DNA from: Coniochaeta sp. PMI_546
Lineage: Eukaryota; Ascomycota; Sordariomycetes; Coniochaetales; Coniochaetaceae
Assembly (NCBI GenBank): GCA_021432605.1
Contig: MU271157.1
Span: 310,001 to 374,000, forward strand
Reading direction: 5' to 3'
DNA: 64,000 bases
The notes beneath the pieces were generated by a model. It made no database searches. It was not told the origin of the DNA and saw nothing but the letters and a program-made list of their open reading frames with translations. Below, in pieces: positions 32,714 to 44,900 of this stretch. Both the position numbers and the translations under genes were made by a program. The stretch's first letter is position 1. Each line of letters begins with the position of its first letter.

Positions 32714-35700
32714 ATGGCAGCTGCTGCTACCATGGATCCCAATGCGGCTCCGAGAGACTTTACGAAGCTCTCGTCGAGCCTCCCTCTTGGCCAAAGGATC
32801 CCCATCTCTGCCATCTCTGGACCGACCTACGTGACGGCTCAGGTTCTTGTTCAGCAGGTAGCGTACAAACTCTCTGACAAGATCTTCTCCTACTCTCCGG
32901 AGTCCTTCGACCTTGACGTTGCGGCCAAGGATTGGGCCGAGAGCAAGGAGAACAATATCCATGGATACCCAACCTCCGTCGTCCCGCTTCAGACGCGGAC
33001 TGGTGCTGGAGCGTTCGCCCTAGGCTACATCTTCTCTCCGGACTTTGATCTCAGCAAACGCAGCATTCCTCAGTCACTCCTGGCTGCCTCGCTCAGTCTC
33101 CGCCATCTTCGTTCTGCTCTAGATCAGCTGTCGCTGCTCTATGGTGTCGCCAGCCCATTTGTGGCACATGTTGCGGCTGCCGACTACTCTGCGCAGAGTG
33201 GGCTGGTCTCCGAATACGGTTCCGCCCTCCAGCTCGCCGAGGAACTGGGACTTGGTCTTGTCGCTAGCTCATCTGCCTATGAGACCCAGCACATGGCTCT
33301 CTTTGCGACGCTTCTCGCGGCTGTCCTACCGACTATTCACATCTATGATGGAATCCGGACCTCCAGGGAAACACTGAGGGTAGTGGACGTAATGGGCGAT
33401 GCTGGCATTAAGGAGGTGTACAACAATGTCCTCAAGACCGCCAAGAACTTGAACAAGAGGCTTGATAGCGCTGGAAAGACCGTCGAGCTGCTGAAGGCTT
33501 TCAACGACGAGCTCGGAACCGTCTATCAACCATTCGAGTACTACGGAGACGAGGAGGCCACGACTGTCCTGGTCGTGTTTGGCAGCGTCGAGTCTCAGTT
33601 GGCTAAGCAGATCGTGGATCGCCTGGCTGCTGCCGGTGAAAGCATTGGTGCCGTGAGCGTCCGAGTGTACAGGCCGTTCATCGAGGAGGCCTTCTTGAAG
33701 GTGCTCCCGGCTTCCACTCAGCAAATCGCTGTTCTCGGACAGGTTCGTGACGAAGTCGCTGTTGAAGATGTTTCCGTTCAATCCGTGTTGTACTCGGACG
33801 TCCTCACTGCCGTTTCGTTCTCAGACAAGTGGCGGCACGCCCCTGCAGTGGTCGACCTCAAGTATGCTGCTTCCGAGGCTCTTACACCGAGCACGCTGGC
33901 TTCCACGATCCGGAGCTTGACGACTAAGAATGCTGAGGCGGAGACCGTCCAGCTGAGTCTCTTGAGCGAGACACAGCAATACACTTTCTGGGACGTTGAC
34001 AACTCAAGCTCCGCCAACGCGCCGGCTGTCATTGGCAAACTGCTGACTGACGAGTCGAGGAGGAACGTATACGTCCACGAGGCTCACGAGAACCTGATCC
34101 AGGGCGGTATCGTCCGGACCGACATCAGGAGCTCTGCCAAGCCAATTGAGGCACCCTATGCTGTCGAGGAGGCAGATATCGTCTTCATTGGCGAGGAGAA
34201 GCTCTTGAAGGATATTGCTATTCTCAAGAGCGTTAAGCCCGGTGGAAAGGTCATCCTGCGTCTCAACAACCTCAAAGAGGGTGAAGTTGAGAAGCGCGTC
34301 CCGGACTGGGCTAAGAAGGTGCTTCGTGACAACAACATCCAGCTTTTCGTTTTGGACTCGTCGTTTTCGCCAGCATTTGAGAAGAATTCTCAGCTTCTTG
34401 TTGAGCTCGCATTTCTGCGAGTTGCAAGACCTGACCGCTCACCGGAGGAACTAAAGAAGCTCCGATGGATTGCCGGCGATCAACCGACGCTCCAGGAATC
34501 CGTTGATGCTCTGAACCAATGCTTCAAGCAGGTGGACGTACCCGAGTCCTGGGCGGAGATTGAAACTGATGCAGCAGCTGCACCCGCTCTGCAGCACTTC
34601 AAGCCCAACAGCTTCGCGCCCTTCGAGAAAGCAGAGGATGAAGAGACTCTGCAAGTCAGCGACTGGCAGTCCGCAGCAAAGGGCTTCGCCTTCAAGGAAG
34701 CGTACGGCACCCAGACCAGCCTGCGCCCTGACCTCACCACCAAAACATACACAATCACGGTCAAGGAGAACCGTCGTCTCACCCCTGACGAGTACGATCG
34801 CAACATCTTCCACATCGAGTTTGATCTCGGCAACTCCGGACTTACATACAAGATTGGAGAAGCTCTCGGTATCCATGCCGACAACGACCCCGAGCAAGTC
34901 GCCGCATTCATCGAGTCGTACGGCCTCAACGCCGACGACCTTGTCCAAGTTCCCTCTCGCGAGAGCCTTGACGTCCTCGAGACCCGCACTGTTTACCAGG
35001 CCCTTCTCCAGAACCTCGACATCCTCGGCAAGCCACCCAAGCGCTTCTACGAGCTCCTTGCGGGCTTCGCCACGGACGAATCGGAGAAGAAGAAGCTCGA
35101 AGCTCTCGGCGGCCAAGCCGGCGCTGAGGAATTCAAGCGCCGCACCGAGGTCGACATGGTAACATACGTCGACATCCTCGACGAATTCCAGTCCGCGCGC
35201 CCATCCTTCGCAGATCTGGTCCGCATTGTCTCGCCGCTCAAGCGTAGAGAGTACTCCATCGCTTCGGCCCAGGCCGTCACCCCGACCTCGGTCGCTCTCA
35301 TGATCGTGGTCGTCGACTGGGTCGACAGCAAGGGCCGCACCCGCTACGGCCAAGCAACGCGGTACCTCTCGGGCCTCAAGGTGGGATCCACCATTACCGC
35401 TTCCGTCAAACCCTCCGTCATGAAGTTGCCAGCTAAGGACACCGCTCCACTGATCATGGCCGGTCTGGGTACCGGTCTCGCGCCTTTCAGGGCTTTCGTG
35501 CAGTACCGCGCCATGCAGAAGGCTGCTGGCAAGGAGATTGGAGCTATCCTGTTGTACCTCGGTTCTCGTCACCAGCGGGAAGAGTACCTCTACGGCGAGG
35601 AGTGGGAGGCCTACCTCGACGCCGGCGTCATCACGCTGCTCGGCGCCGCGTTCTCGCGTGACCAGCCGCAGAAGATCTATATCCAGGACCGCATGCGGCA

Positions 35701-35905
35701 GACGATGACTGATATTGTCAAGAGTTACATCCAAGACGAGGGATCGTTTTACCTGTGCGGTCCGACATGGCCTGTGCCTGACGTCACGGAGGTGCTGCAA
35801 GAGGCTATTGCTGCTGAGGCGAAGAGCAGCTCACGCAAGGTCGATCCAAGGAAGGAGATTGAGAGGCTGAAGGAGGACAGCCGATATGTCCTTGAGGTGT
35901 ACTAA
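32714..35905 (+). CDS. MET10: Sulfite reductase (NADPH) flavoprotein component, Met10-type
   Basis: Single exon, 1063 aa (yeast Met10 is 1035 aa). It is the electron-donating alpha subunit of sulfite reductase, which passes electrons from NADPH through FAD to the siroheme subunit (Met5) for reduction of sulfite to sulfide in the cytosol. The N-terminal half is pyruvate:ferredoxin-oxidoreductase-like (TGAGAFALGYIF, GSALQLAEELGLG). The C-terminal half is the ferredoxin-NADP reductase-type module: from about 659 (FKEAYGTQ), the FAD motif RREYSIASA near 842, NADPH-binding GLGTGLAPFRAF near 916, and YLCGPTWPVPDV near 1013-1024. The start is the ATG at 32714 (MAAAATMDPNA); the frame continues upstream only from a GTG through low-complexity leader sequence. 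Probably induced by sulfur limitation, given the CACGTG site upstream. Confidence 0.95.
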   Translation: MAAAATMDPNAAPRDFTKLSSSLPLGQRIPISAISGPTYVTAQVLVQQVAYKLSDKIFSYSPESFDLDVAAKDWAESKENNIHGYPTSVVPLQTRTGAGAFALGYIFSPDFDLSKRSIPQSLLAASLSLRHLRSALDQLSLLYGVASPFVAHVAAADYSAQSGLVSEYGSALQLAEELGLGLVASSSAYETQHMALFATLLAAVLPTIHIYDGIRTSRETLRVVDVMGDAGIKEVYNNVLKTAKNLNKRLDSAGKTVELLKAFNDELGTVYQPFEYYGDEEATTVLVVFGSVESQLAKQIVDRLAAAGESIGAVSVRVYRPFIEEAFLKVLPASTQQIAVLGQVRDEVAVEDVSVQSVLYSDVLTAVSFSDKWRHAPAVVDLKYAASEALTPSTLASTIRSLTTKNAEAETVQLSLLSETQQYTFWDVDNSSSANAPAVIGKLLTDESRRNVYVHEAHENLIQGGIVRTDIRSSAKPIEAPYAVEEADIVFIGEEKLLKDIAILKSVKPGGKVILRLNNLKEGEVEKRVPDWAKKVLRDNNIQLFVLDSSFSPAFEKNSQLLVELAFLRVARPDRSPEELKKLRWIAGDQPTLQESVDALNQCFKQVDVPESWAEIETDAAAAPALQHFKPNSFAPFEKAEDEETLQVSDWQSAAKGFAFKEAYGTQTSLRPDLTTKTYTITVKENRRLTPDEYDRNIFHIEFDLGNSGLTYKIGEALGIHADNDPEQVAAFIESYGLNADDLVQVPSRESLDVLETRTVYQALLQNLDILGKPPKRFYELLAGFATDESEKKKLEALGGQAGAEEFKRRTEVDMVTYVDILDEFQSARPSFADLVRIVSPLKRREYSIASAQAVTPTSVALMIVVVDWVDSKGRTRYGQATRYLSGLKVGSTITASVKPSVMKLPAKDTAPLIMAGLGTGLAPFRAFVQYRAMQKAAGKEIGAILLYLGSRHQREEYLYGEEWEAYLDAGVITLLGAAFSRDQPQKIYIQDRMRQTMTDIVKSYIQDEGSFYLCGPTWPVPDVTEVLQEAIAAEAKSSSRKVDPRKEIERLKEDSRYVLEVY

Positions 35906-36082
35906 AATGATTTGTTTTTATATAGATCTGGTCCGTTTTCGCTCGTTTCCGAGCATCAAAAGGGGATAGGCTTTTGAGAGCCTCCAGTCAAGAGTTGCAT
36001 AGAGCATAGCGTGCCATAGTTCCGCCCCGAATATGAAGTTTTCCACAGAGTAATATTTGACAAATTCTTTCCGACGAGCTCT

Positions 36083-37309
36083 TCACGCATACCCATACCT
36101 GCCCATGATATCTTTGACCCTATCAAGCGGCAGCGCTTCAACCACGTGTCCCTTGTTCCCGACCATCGTCTCAGCTCCGCACAGAGCATTATAGATAGCC
36201 TCTTCTGTTGCATCGGCAGCCGCCTCGAACAGCGCGTTGATTGTATGATCATCGGTCACCTCAACCAACCTCGCTGTAGCCTTGAACGGGTCTACCTGTC
36301 TCGCTTCCCCCGTGACAGTCTGCACCTGTACCTCGTTCGCCGTGCTGAAAGCAAGAAAGATGTCCCCAGACGGGTTGTGAGCGTGGGCACCGACCTTGGC
36401 CAGCCCGATGGTCGCCCTCTTCGCGATCCTCTGCAACTGTGTCGGATGAAGCGGCGCGTCCGTCGCCAAGATGATGATGATACTCCCGTCCTTCTGGTCC
36501 TTGACCTTGTTCATCTCGTCCTCCTTCTTCTTCGCCTCCTCCGCAGCCGCGCTCTTGGCATCCTCTTCGGCAATCAACCTCCCCACCGGCACGCCCGAGA
36601 TGCGCAGGTGCTTCTGCCGCCCGTAATTAGCCTGCACCAGCGCAGCGATCGTGTACGTCTTCTCCGGAGCCACGCCGTCCGGGCCGGGCACACCCAGGCC
36701 GGAGACGACACGGCTACTCGTGCCCGTCCCGCCCTTGTAGCCCTGGCACAGCATTCCCGTGCCACCGCCCGTGTTGCCCTCCGGAATCGGGATCCCCTCC
36801 TTGGCCTCCGTGATACCGGTGACGATATGCTCAGGCTTGACCGCGAAGATGCTCAGATCGTTCATCCACCCATCAAACGTCTCTGCCACGACCGGCAGCA
36901 GGAACCAATCGACCCCGTGGCCGCGGTGCGCCTGCTCGGCGATGGCATACCGATAGATACCCTCGTACGCAGCACCAACGGCAAAACTGTTCGTGATGAT
37001 GATAGGCGAGTGCAAGAGACCGGTCTCCTCGATCCAGTGGCTGCCGGTCATCTCGCCGCTTCCATTGAGGCGGAAGATGCCGGCGTAGCAGGCCTTGTTG
37101 AACCAGTCTCTGCGGGGCAAGATGGTGGTGACGCCCGTGTTGACGGCGCCGGAGTGCGAGTGGATGGACTGGACATGAACCGCTACGCCGGGGACGTCGG
37201 TCAATGCGTTTAGTGGGCCGGTCTTGTATTCACCCAGCCAGACATTTGGGAGTACGTCCCGCAGGCGGGCGCGGGGACCGGAAGAGGTTGGGACTGTGGT
37301 TGTGGACAT
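36083..37309 (-). CDS. P1/DmpA-family aminopeptidase (peptidase family S58)
   Basis: Single exon, 408 aa. The frame opens at 37342 from a TTG, so the ATG at 37309 ([10 protein letters not shown]) is used. It matches L-aminopeptidase/D-esterase DmpA-type enzymes, which fold like Ntn hydrolases and self-cleave before a catalytic Ser/Thr to make two chains. Family segments seen: [48 protein letters not shown], the glycine-rich [24 protein letters not shown] stretch (residues about 177-200) where self-cleavage should fall, and [23 protein letters not shown] near the end. A Lys/Glu/Ala-rich insertion lies between the last two. No signal peptide is seen, so it is probably cytosolic, removing N-terminal residues from small peptides or amides. 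It converges with MET10, 177 bp away. Confidence 0.92.
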   Translation of the reverse strand: MSTTTVPTSSGPRARLRDVLPNVWLGEYKTGPLNALTDVPGVAVHVQSIHSHSGAVNTGVTTILPRRDWFNKACYAGIFRLNGSGEMTGSHWIEETGLLHSPIIITNSFAVGAAYEGIYRYAIAEQAHRGHGVDWFLLPVVAETFDGWMNDLSIFAVKPEHIVTGITEAKEGIPIPEGNTGGGTGMLCQGYKGGTGTSSRVVSGLGVPGPDGVAPEKTYTIAALVQANYGRQKHLRISGVPVGRLIAEEDAKSAAAEEAKKKEDEMNKVKDQKDGSIIIILATDAPLHPTQLQRIAKRATIGLAKVGAHAHNPSGDIFLAFSTANEVQVQTVTGEARQVDPFKATARLVEVTDDHTINALFEAAADATEEAIYNALCGAETMVGNKGHVVEALPLDRVKDIMGRYGYA

Positions 37310-38240
37310 TGCGGGTGGTGATGTTGTGGGATTGGAGAGCAAGAGATAGAGATGAGAGGAGACGGGATAAATGGCCGTCGTTGATGGGTATAGAGTTCAA
37401 TTGGAATGTGTCAGTCGGGTCTTATATATAGTTTGAGAGCTGCAAAGGAATCCGTCGCTTGCAATGGTTATGTTCACATGTGCGACACCTTACTCGAGAT
37501 TGTTGGCGATAAAGACACTAGACGTATTTGATCATCATTCAATCCCTCCGGTGACTCACGCCGGCGCAGGTATCTACAGATACAAAAGCTATAACCCTGA
37601 ATATTGCCATAAAATCTCGAATGACAACGGATTCAAGCGTATCAAGCTGCTGTTCTCGGACTAGGTCATGGGGCAAATCAGATCCTAATGGAGCAGACTC
37701 GAGAATCACCTACACAAGACTCGCAAACGCGCCATACAACGACCAGCCAAGGGATAAGCCCCATATAACAATTCGAAGGATACTGCTACCATACTGCTCA
37801 ATACGGAAAATGGTCTATACATACTCTACACAGTATAACAACGCTTATTACCAGCTCTCAGTATCAATCGGAGCATCCGACGACGCGAAAGTAAGAGTGG
37901 GGTTGATGACGGCAGTGACGGACCCCCCCTGGAATGCGGGGTAGCTGTAAGGGACGCTAGCACCTGAGGCGTACGTTAAGTTATCCCCTATGAAGTGCCT
38001 ATATCTCGCTAACACTAACAATCCTCACTGCCGACACCAATCCACCGAGGTTACCCGGCGTTCACTCCGACATGGCTCTCCACACTGCCTTCGGCCATTG
38101 TTTTGGTGCGGAGAAAGAGGAGAAGAGGCCTTGGAATCAAGCTAGCAAGTGCTACAACTTCAGCCTTTGGACGGCTCTCTCAGTTTTTTTCCTTTTTGCC
38201 TTGTGGTATTCGAGTGAATCTCACAAGGAACTGAGCAAAT
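37310..38240. other. Divergent intergenic region (0.93 kb)
   Basis: It holds promoters for the DmpA-type peptidase and for the transhydrogenase. An 84-codon overlapping upstream frame begins at 38072 (see findings). Confidence 0.45.
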
Positions 38241-39925
38241 ATGGGAGGATTGATTCGTGTTGTGCCCAGCGTAAGTCATGCTCCGACGACAAACGATGGA
38301 CGATGACCTAACTGTTTTCTGACAGAAAGCTGCGAGGGCCACAAGCCTCTTGAAGACAGTCCAGTATACACATCCTCCTAACTGTCCGTGTCATTCAAAC
38401 CCAGGCCACCATCACCATCATGTGGCACCAGCTGTCTCCAAATTTGCCGACCAGCAGTCAAGGCGAAGTTACGCGACACCACAGGACTCGTCTCAGCTCA
38501 AGGAGTATGCCTTTGAGATGGCCGCTTCCTCCATCCGCTTCGGACCTGGTGCCACACAGGAGGTCGGCATGGATCTGAAGAACATGAATGCCAAGCGAGT
38601 CTGCGTCGTGACTGACGAGACTGTCGACAAGCTGGATGCCATGAAGCAAGTACGAGAAGCGTTGACTCGCGAAGGGATCGACTTCAAAGTGTTCAACAAG
38701 ACACGTGTCGAGCCCAAGGACAGCTCGTTGGTGCCCCTTTCTGTGGATATCTTCATGATCTCTCAGGATTAACAAGCTTCTAGAATCAAGGAAGCCATTG
38801 CATGGGCCAAACCATATAACCCAGACAGCTTCCTTGCCGTCGGAGGTGGCTCGGTAATCGACACCGCCAAGCTGATGAATCTCTACGCCTGCTACCCCGA
38901 AGCCGACTTCCTCGACTTCGTCAACGCACCACTCGGCAACGGGCGGCCCATCGACAGGAAACTCCATCCTCTCATCGCCATCCCCACCACGGCCGGCACA
39001 GGCAGCGAGACCACCGGCACAGCCATCTTCGATCTCGTCTCCAAGCGAGCAAAGACCGGCATCGCTCACCGCAATCTCAAGCCAACTCTGGGGATATGCG
39101 ATCCCGTCAACACCCGCACCATGCCCTCTGCTGTCAAGGCGAGCTCCGGTCTGGACGTCCTTTGCCACTCGCTGGAGTCGTGGACAGCCATCCCCTTCAA
39201 CGAGCGGACGCCGCGGCCGACGAATCCGATCTTAAGACCGGCGTACCAGGGAGCCAACCCCATCAGCGACATATTCTCGCTCAACGCTCTCAAGGCTACC
39301 GTCAAGTATCTGCCCCGCTCAGTGAAGGACCCCGAGGATCTGGAGGCGCAGAGCCAGATGCTTCTGGCCGCTACTCTGGCAGGTGTCGGTTTCGGCAATG
39401 CTGGTGTCCACCTCTGCCACGGTATGATCCTTTCTACCCTCCCCTTTCCCCTTGTCTCCCTGATGAAGCCATACTTGCAATGCTAACATTTGCCAAGGCA
39501 TGTCCTACCCCATCTCAGGCCAAAACCCAGGCTACAAGCACGCCGGCTACGAGGTCTCCTCGCCCATAATACCGCACGGCGTGTCCGTCGCCGTCTCGGC
39601 CCCGGCCGTCTTCCGCTTCACCGCCGCCTCCAACCCGGACCGCCACCTCGCGGCAGCCGAAGCCTTTGGCGTGGACATCAGCAACGTCAAGCGCGAGAGC
39701 GCCGGCGAGGTCCTGGCCGAGGCCATCGCCAAGTTCCTGGCCGATCTGGGCGACCAGCCCAAGGGGCTGAAGGAGCTGGGCTTTAAGCCGGAGCAAATAG
39801 ACGACCTGGTCGAGGGGACGATCCCGCAAGCCAGGGTGCTGATGCTGGCACCCGGTCTGGCGAAGGAACTGCAGCAGGAGAGGGATCAGCTGAGGAGGTT
39901 GTTTGAGGATGCCATGGAGCACTGA
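38241..39925 (+). CDS. Mitochondrial hydroxyacid-oxoacid transhydrogenase (iron-containing alcohol dehydrogenase)
   Basis: Four exons: 38241-38270, 38326-38726, 38784-39421 and 39498-39925, giving 498 aa. Introns of 55, 57 and 76 nt all keep phase; the second uses a weaker GTTGGT donor. It is an ADHFE1/HOT-type group III metal-dependent alcohol dehydrogenase that transfers hydrogen from 4-hydroxybutyrate to 2-oxoglutarate. Seen: FGPGATQEVGMDLKN, VCVVTDETVDKL, the NAD-binding GGGSVIDTAKLMNLY, PTTAGTGSETTG, the metal-binding region VLCHSLESW, LCHGMSYPISG and IPHGVSVAVSAPAVF. The 10-codon first exon plus exon 2 start reads MGGLIRVVPSKAARATSLLK, a basic amphipathic mitochondrial targeting sequence. 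An HHHHH tract follows near residue 41. Without the short first exon there would be no ATG near the presequence. Confidence 0.93.
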
Positions 39926-40659
39926 CGGCTGGTAGCTTGAATCGTTGTGTAAGCTGTGAGGCATACTGGCGAATTGCAGGGTTGTTATAAGTATCGAGTG
40001 ATTACAGGTTGTCTCTGCGGGTTTATATTGCATAAAAACGGGCATATGAGTGTCTCCCTATTTTGCTATCTTCCTACCACCGACGAGCCCTGTGTGTATC
40101 AAGTGCGGACACTGCGTGTTCTCCATGACTACACTCTACATGAGCGTTGATATCGAGACACCTGACATATGCCCCGGAGTCTTGACAGTTATTGAAGCCT
40201 TTTATATATAGAGACACACATGTTCGACAGGTTATTTGGGCTTGTTTTACCACATTTGATAGGCATTTCTTTCCGCTCTCTGGATTCGTGATGTATTTGC
40301 AATGTCATTATGAGTCGGCAGCGGTTCTGCTTCAGTCCGATGTAACAGGGCTGAATTGCTGTAACCTTCTTAGGCACCTTAAGCGCCGCACTCGGACAGA
40401 TTACGATAACTACCGTATACAGCATTAACTTCCAGCAATTTTACCTTCGGCGCATGCGAATGTCACTCATCTAATTTGCCTGAGAGTTCTCAACTCGTCG
40501 GAGTGTTTTTGCAAAGATTATCACCAAGAACATCTGATTGTTCTCAGGGGTACGCCCGGTTTTGGATTCTATCTCCGGACCCGCGATAGCCTTACTCACG
40601 GTCACTCGGAGAAGACTCAACACTCGGCATCACAGCCACTCTTCAAATAAGAATTCATA
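39926..40659. other. Intergenic region (734 bp)
   Basis: 3' flank of the transhydrogenase and promoter of the surface-protein gene. No other feature supported. Confidence 0.4.
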
Positions 40660-41521
40660 ATGTTCATGTCGAACGGAATGCATCCCTCCTGGCTCCTTAT
40701 CCTCACTCTCAACCTCGCCTTACCAGCCCTCTCCCAAACCCAGACTCACCCTCACACCCACCCATCGCCATCCTCAGACCTTGTATCCTGCCTCGCAGCC
40801 GGCGCCTCCCTCATCTCATTCTTCGCTCACCTGCCGACCCCTGCGCCCGAATTAGCGACTTACTTCTCCTCCGCCGCCGACAGCCAAACCGACATCTGCC
40901 AGTGGATCGAGTCCGCACCCGCGAGCCTGAGCGCTGAAGCGAGCAGCTATTCATCCGCCATCAGCTCTGCCGTATCAGCCAACGAAGCCGTCATCGAAGA
41001 GGTCTCCAGCTGCGGGAGCGCTGCGGGCTGGGAGAGGGTCGGAAGTGTTACTGCTTGGTTGGTGAGTTGCTCACACCGGTGTGATGAGTTGCCGAGTCGG
41101 GAATGAGAGAGGATATGTAGGCTAACATTCATAGCACCTGACTAATTGTGCAGAGGCTAGCGGCACTGCTATCGTTACCACTACCGTCGGCAACAGCGAG
41201 AGCACTACTGTTCAAGATACGGGGTCCAATAGTCCTACTACACACAAGTCTCTTGTGTCGGTAGACTCTCAGACCACCCTCTTCGTGCAGACTACCCTGC
41301 CCACAGGCACTGGTTTGACCGAGACAACAAGCTCAGACCAGAGCACCGCCACCTCAGGTCAGGGGAGCACGGCACGGTCTCAGACTTCTGGGACGTCTTC
41401 GAGTACAGTGTCAGCGGCAACCACGGCGACAAGGAACGCTGGTGCTGTTGAGGCGAAACCGAATGGTGGTGGTGGCGGCGGCGTCCTTGCTGTAGTCATC
41501 GGACTGGCTATCATTCTTTGA
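40660..41521 (+). CDS. Secreted GPI-anchored-type protein, infection-structure-protein-like
   Basis: Two exons, 40660-41061 and 41135-41521, with a 73 nt phase-0 intron (GTGAGT donor, GGCTAAC branch, CATAG acceptor), give 262 aa. A signal peptide spans about residues 8-26 (SWLLILTLNLALPALSQ). The folded middle has cysteines and repeated Ser/Ala stretches (SLSAEASSYSSAISSAVSA), as in fungal proteins named infection structure specific protein. The second half is a Ser/Thr-rich stalk, followed by a Gly run and a C-terminal hydrophobic tail (GGVLAVVIGLAIIL), fitting a GPI attachment signal. Likely location: cell surface or wall. Function unknown. Either M1, M3 or M7 could be the true start without altering the signal peptide much. 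Confidence 0.8.
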
Positions 41522-41914
41522 TGCGCTATGGCTACAGCAGTGATAGTAGGACGAGAAAGACCATCTATTCGATGGTGGACGTGCCTGTCAATCTTCACAA
41601 AATTGCGACGACCATACATTTAGAAGGTGAAACAAGAAAAGTCCCTTCACTGGTAAATTTGAGCTCAGAAACATTTGTAGGCCATGTCAATATGTTTCTA
41701 TAAAGAATGCTGATATACATAGTTCTGCTACCGTAACGCCTGGCTCCCATCTCCTCATGTGCCACATGCCAACCTATAGATACTTTGAAGAAACGACAGC
41801 TATAGTGGCAAGAAGGGACAAGCAACCATATAAACATAGATACACCGCTGAGGACCCCAACCGCTCCTTTCGTTCATTTCACAAGCCACTCGACTGTTCC
41901 AACCCAGTCAGCCC
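41522..41914. other. Convergent intergenic region (393 bp)
   Basis: 3' flanks of the surface-protein gene and SEC3. Nothing specific seen. Confidence 0.4.
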
Positions 41915-44900
41915 TTACCGCCCCGCCGGCCCAAACGCACTCCTAACCTCCGCCCTAGGCCACTCAAACACCACCTCCCCGCCATAAACCTCGTCCGTAA
42001 TCCTCAGTATCCTCGTCTCAACCCCGGCATAAAACTTGGCGCACTCCTCCAGCACCGTCCCGATCAGCTTGGCCGCCGCGCCCGGGCTGTCCTCGTCGCC
42101 AAAGTGCTTCTCGATCCTCTTCCTCAGCGTCTCGATCCCCTTCCTCACCTCCTTGGCATCGTACCCGCTCAGGATCTTGTGGAACACCGCCTTCGAGTTG
42201 CTCGGCTGCGCCGCCACCGCGGCCGGCGACTTCCCCCCCGCCAGCTGCGCCTCGATGTTCTCCAGGTGCTCCAGCAGCCGGCCCAGCGGCCGCCGCATCA
42301 CCGCGTTGAGGTACAGGCCCATGTGCTCCGCCAGCTCGCGCTGCGCCGCCTCGCGCCAGTCGTGCAGCACCTCGAGGTTGCGCGGGTTGTCGACCTCCTC
42401 GAGGTAGTGGTTCATGTTCTCGATCAGCAGGATGTGGAAGTTGAGCGCCAGCTTTTCCTCCGGGTCGGTACCGCCGCCGCCGCCGCCGCTCGCCAGCTGG
42501 GCGCCCGAGACGCTGACGGATGGCGTCTCCCTGGCGATGACTTTGAGGGAGTCGAACATGGTCTTGAGGATGCGGTCGTACTCGTGATCGACCATCCTGC
42601 GGACGGGGAGGTGTGGGTCGACGCCGGCGAGCATGTTCTCCACTGTGGTCAGGAACTGCGGGAAGATGCGCATGAAGCCGATGACGCCCTTGCGCTTCTT
42701 GATCTTGACTTTGGTGTCTTCGATGGCGCGGATTTGCTCGTCGACAAATTTCTTGAAGCGGGCTTCTAGGTTGCTGTGGAGCTTCTGTAGCAGGTTGTTT
42801 AGGAAGTCCTGGTTCGACTGGCTCATGTCTGCCATCTTCTTTTCGAGGGCTGCTAAGACACCGACTCCTTGTCTACACATATTATTAGCGAGGTCATCTC
42901 AAGCTGGTGAGAAACGTCGACTTACAGAGGATCTTGACCCAGAACCCACTCCATGAGGGTCGTCAGCTCCTTGTCGAGGAAGGCAAAGATAACCTCCATG
43001 GCCTTGGTGACTCGTCGAGCCAGGTCGCGGTTCGGATCCATCAGCCTGTGCCGTCTTAAATCGCCGCCACGGCGGTCCTTTGGTCGCGCAGCAGCAACGA
43101 CATCAGGGAAATCGGCCTGCTCGAGGCTGGTCGCATGAAAGAAGTCGACGATGAAGTTCTGCTCCATCTCTACAAGCGGCAGCAGATCGTCCAGAGCGCC
43201 GGCAAACACCTCGTAGGCAAGTGCCCGTCCGCCAGGCGACTTCTCCACCAGGTTCGTACGGCTACCGTCGCCGAGAGGCGATCGGAGAGAGCGTGCCAGA
43301 GTCTGACTGCGCTTAACGGTAAGCTTACGAGCAGTCGTGGTGATGCTCTCCTCCTTCTTCTCTTGCAGTGAAGTGAAGAGTAATTCACCCTCATCGCCCG
43401 TCGGCTTCCGAGCGTTGTTCTTCCAAAGAGTAAGAGCACTCTTAATCTGATCCCTATAGATCGGACTACTCTTGTCCTGGTAGATCTGGATGATGCGGTC
43501 CCAGTTGGCAGGATCCATGTCCCGAGTGTAGAGCACCAGAGCGCTGTACTGCCAGAGCATGTCCCGTCCAGCATCAAAGTTCTTCGGGTCCAACTTCTTC
43601 GAGAGAGCGCCATCAAGCGACCTCCTGGTGGCCCCGTAGGCCGCGTCAAATTGCCGTGCCATGAATTCAACAAGTCTTCGCATGAAGGCCGAACTCTCAG
43701 AAGTGTACATCTCCTTCTTCTCCTGGACGATACGCATGGAGCCGAAGTCACTATTGAAGCCAACAGCGTGGCCGGTACTGTCATCCTCGCTTCTCCGAGA
43801 ATCACTGCCACCCATGCCGGGTTCAATCTTGGCCATAGCCTTGTACAGCGTGACGAGGGCAGACTCTATCTCCTCTACACCAGCTGGACTTTCGAGTGGC
43901 GCAACGCTCAGTGCCTTCAGATCCGACGAGCTGATCGCGCAAGTCTCAAGGAGTGACTCGAGCTCTTTCCTGAGCAGTTTCTGATTTGCTGCTTGAACTT
44001 GGAGACCCTGGCCCTGAGCCTCGATGTACGCAATGTCGTCGTTAAGAGTCTATGCAAACCGTCAGTCTAGTTCATGCGGAAGATAGGAGGGCATCATACC
44101 GAAAGCTCAACGCTATACAAGGTAAGCAGATTATCGAGCTCGTCGCATTCATTGATAGCGACATCGATTCCCTTCTTAATTGCATTCACCCTCTCGTCCT
44201 CATCTTGAAAACGGGCCAGCCAGCCTCCGGCCTGAGCCTTGTTGAGCTCCCGCTCGACATCAAGCTTGATGTCGTCGAAGTTGCGAGCCCTCATCTGCTC
44301 GCCCGGCACCCAACCGAAGTAGTCGAGCCACTTCGCAAACTCGGTGCTCTGTGCGTCTAGTATTGATGGGTCGACACCTAAGGAAGCCAGATACTTGGCG
44401 TCATTACCAGAAATGATTGGTTTTTGGTTAGTCTTCTCCTCAACCTCTTCGGTCTTCTTGGCTTCTTTGGGGAGTGGTTCGAGACTAGCAGGGCGGCTGG
44501 TGTTAGGAACTGTGATCTTAACCTCCGGTATCCCGGAGGTCCGACCAGGACTCTTCGCTGGGGGTTCTGGACTGCCAACAGGCGTCGGTGTCTTTTGGGC
44601 AGGCGCAGGACGCGGTGGCGCAGGAACTACGCTGGTAATACCATCCGGGCCATCAGAGGTTTTGTTTTGGTTTTGGCGGAGACGTTCTCCCGCGCCGCCG
44701 GGACGTGGTCTGAATGCATTGGCTGCCGCAGCAGCTTTCCAAAAGGCACCAGCGATTTCACCCTTAGATTTCTTGGCCTTGATCATCGGCCCAAGGCCGG
44801 GGCGGTTATCCTCTGGCTCCGACGGGGGCGATATTGGTGATTCCACAGGCGATACAGGCGCTGGTGCAGGGGTAATAGCAGGCGACGGTGCGAGCTGCGA

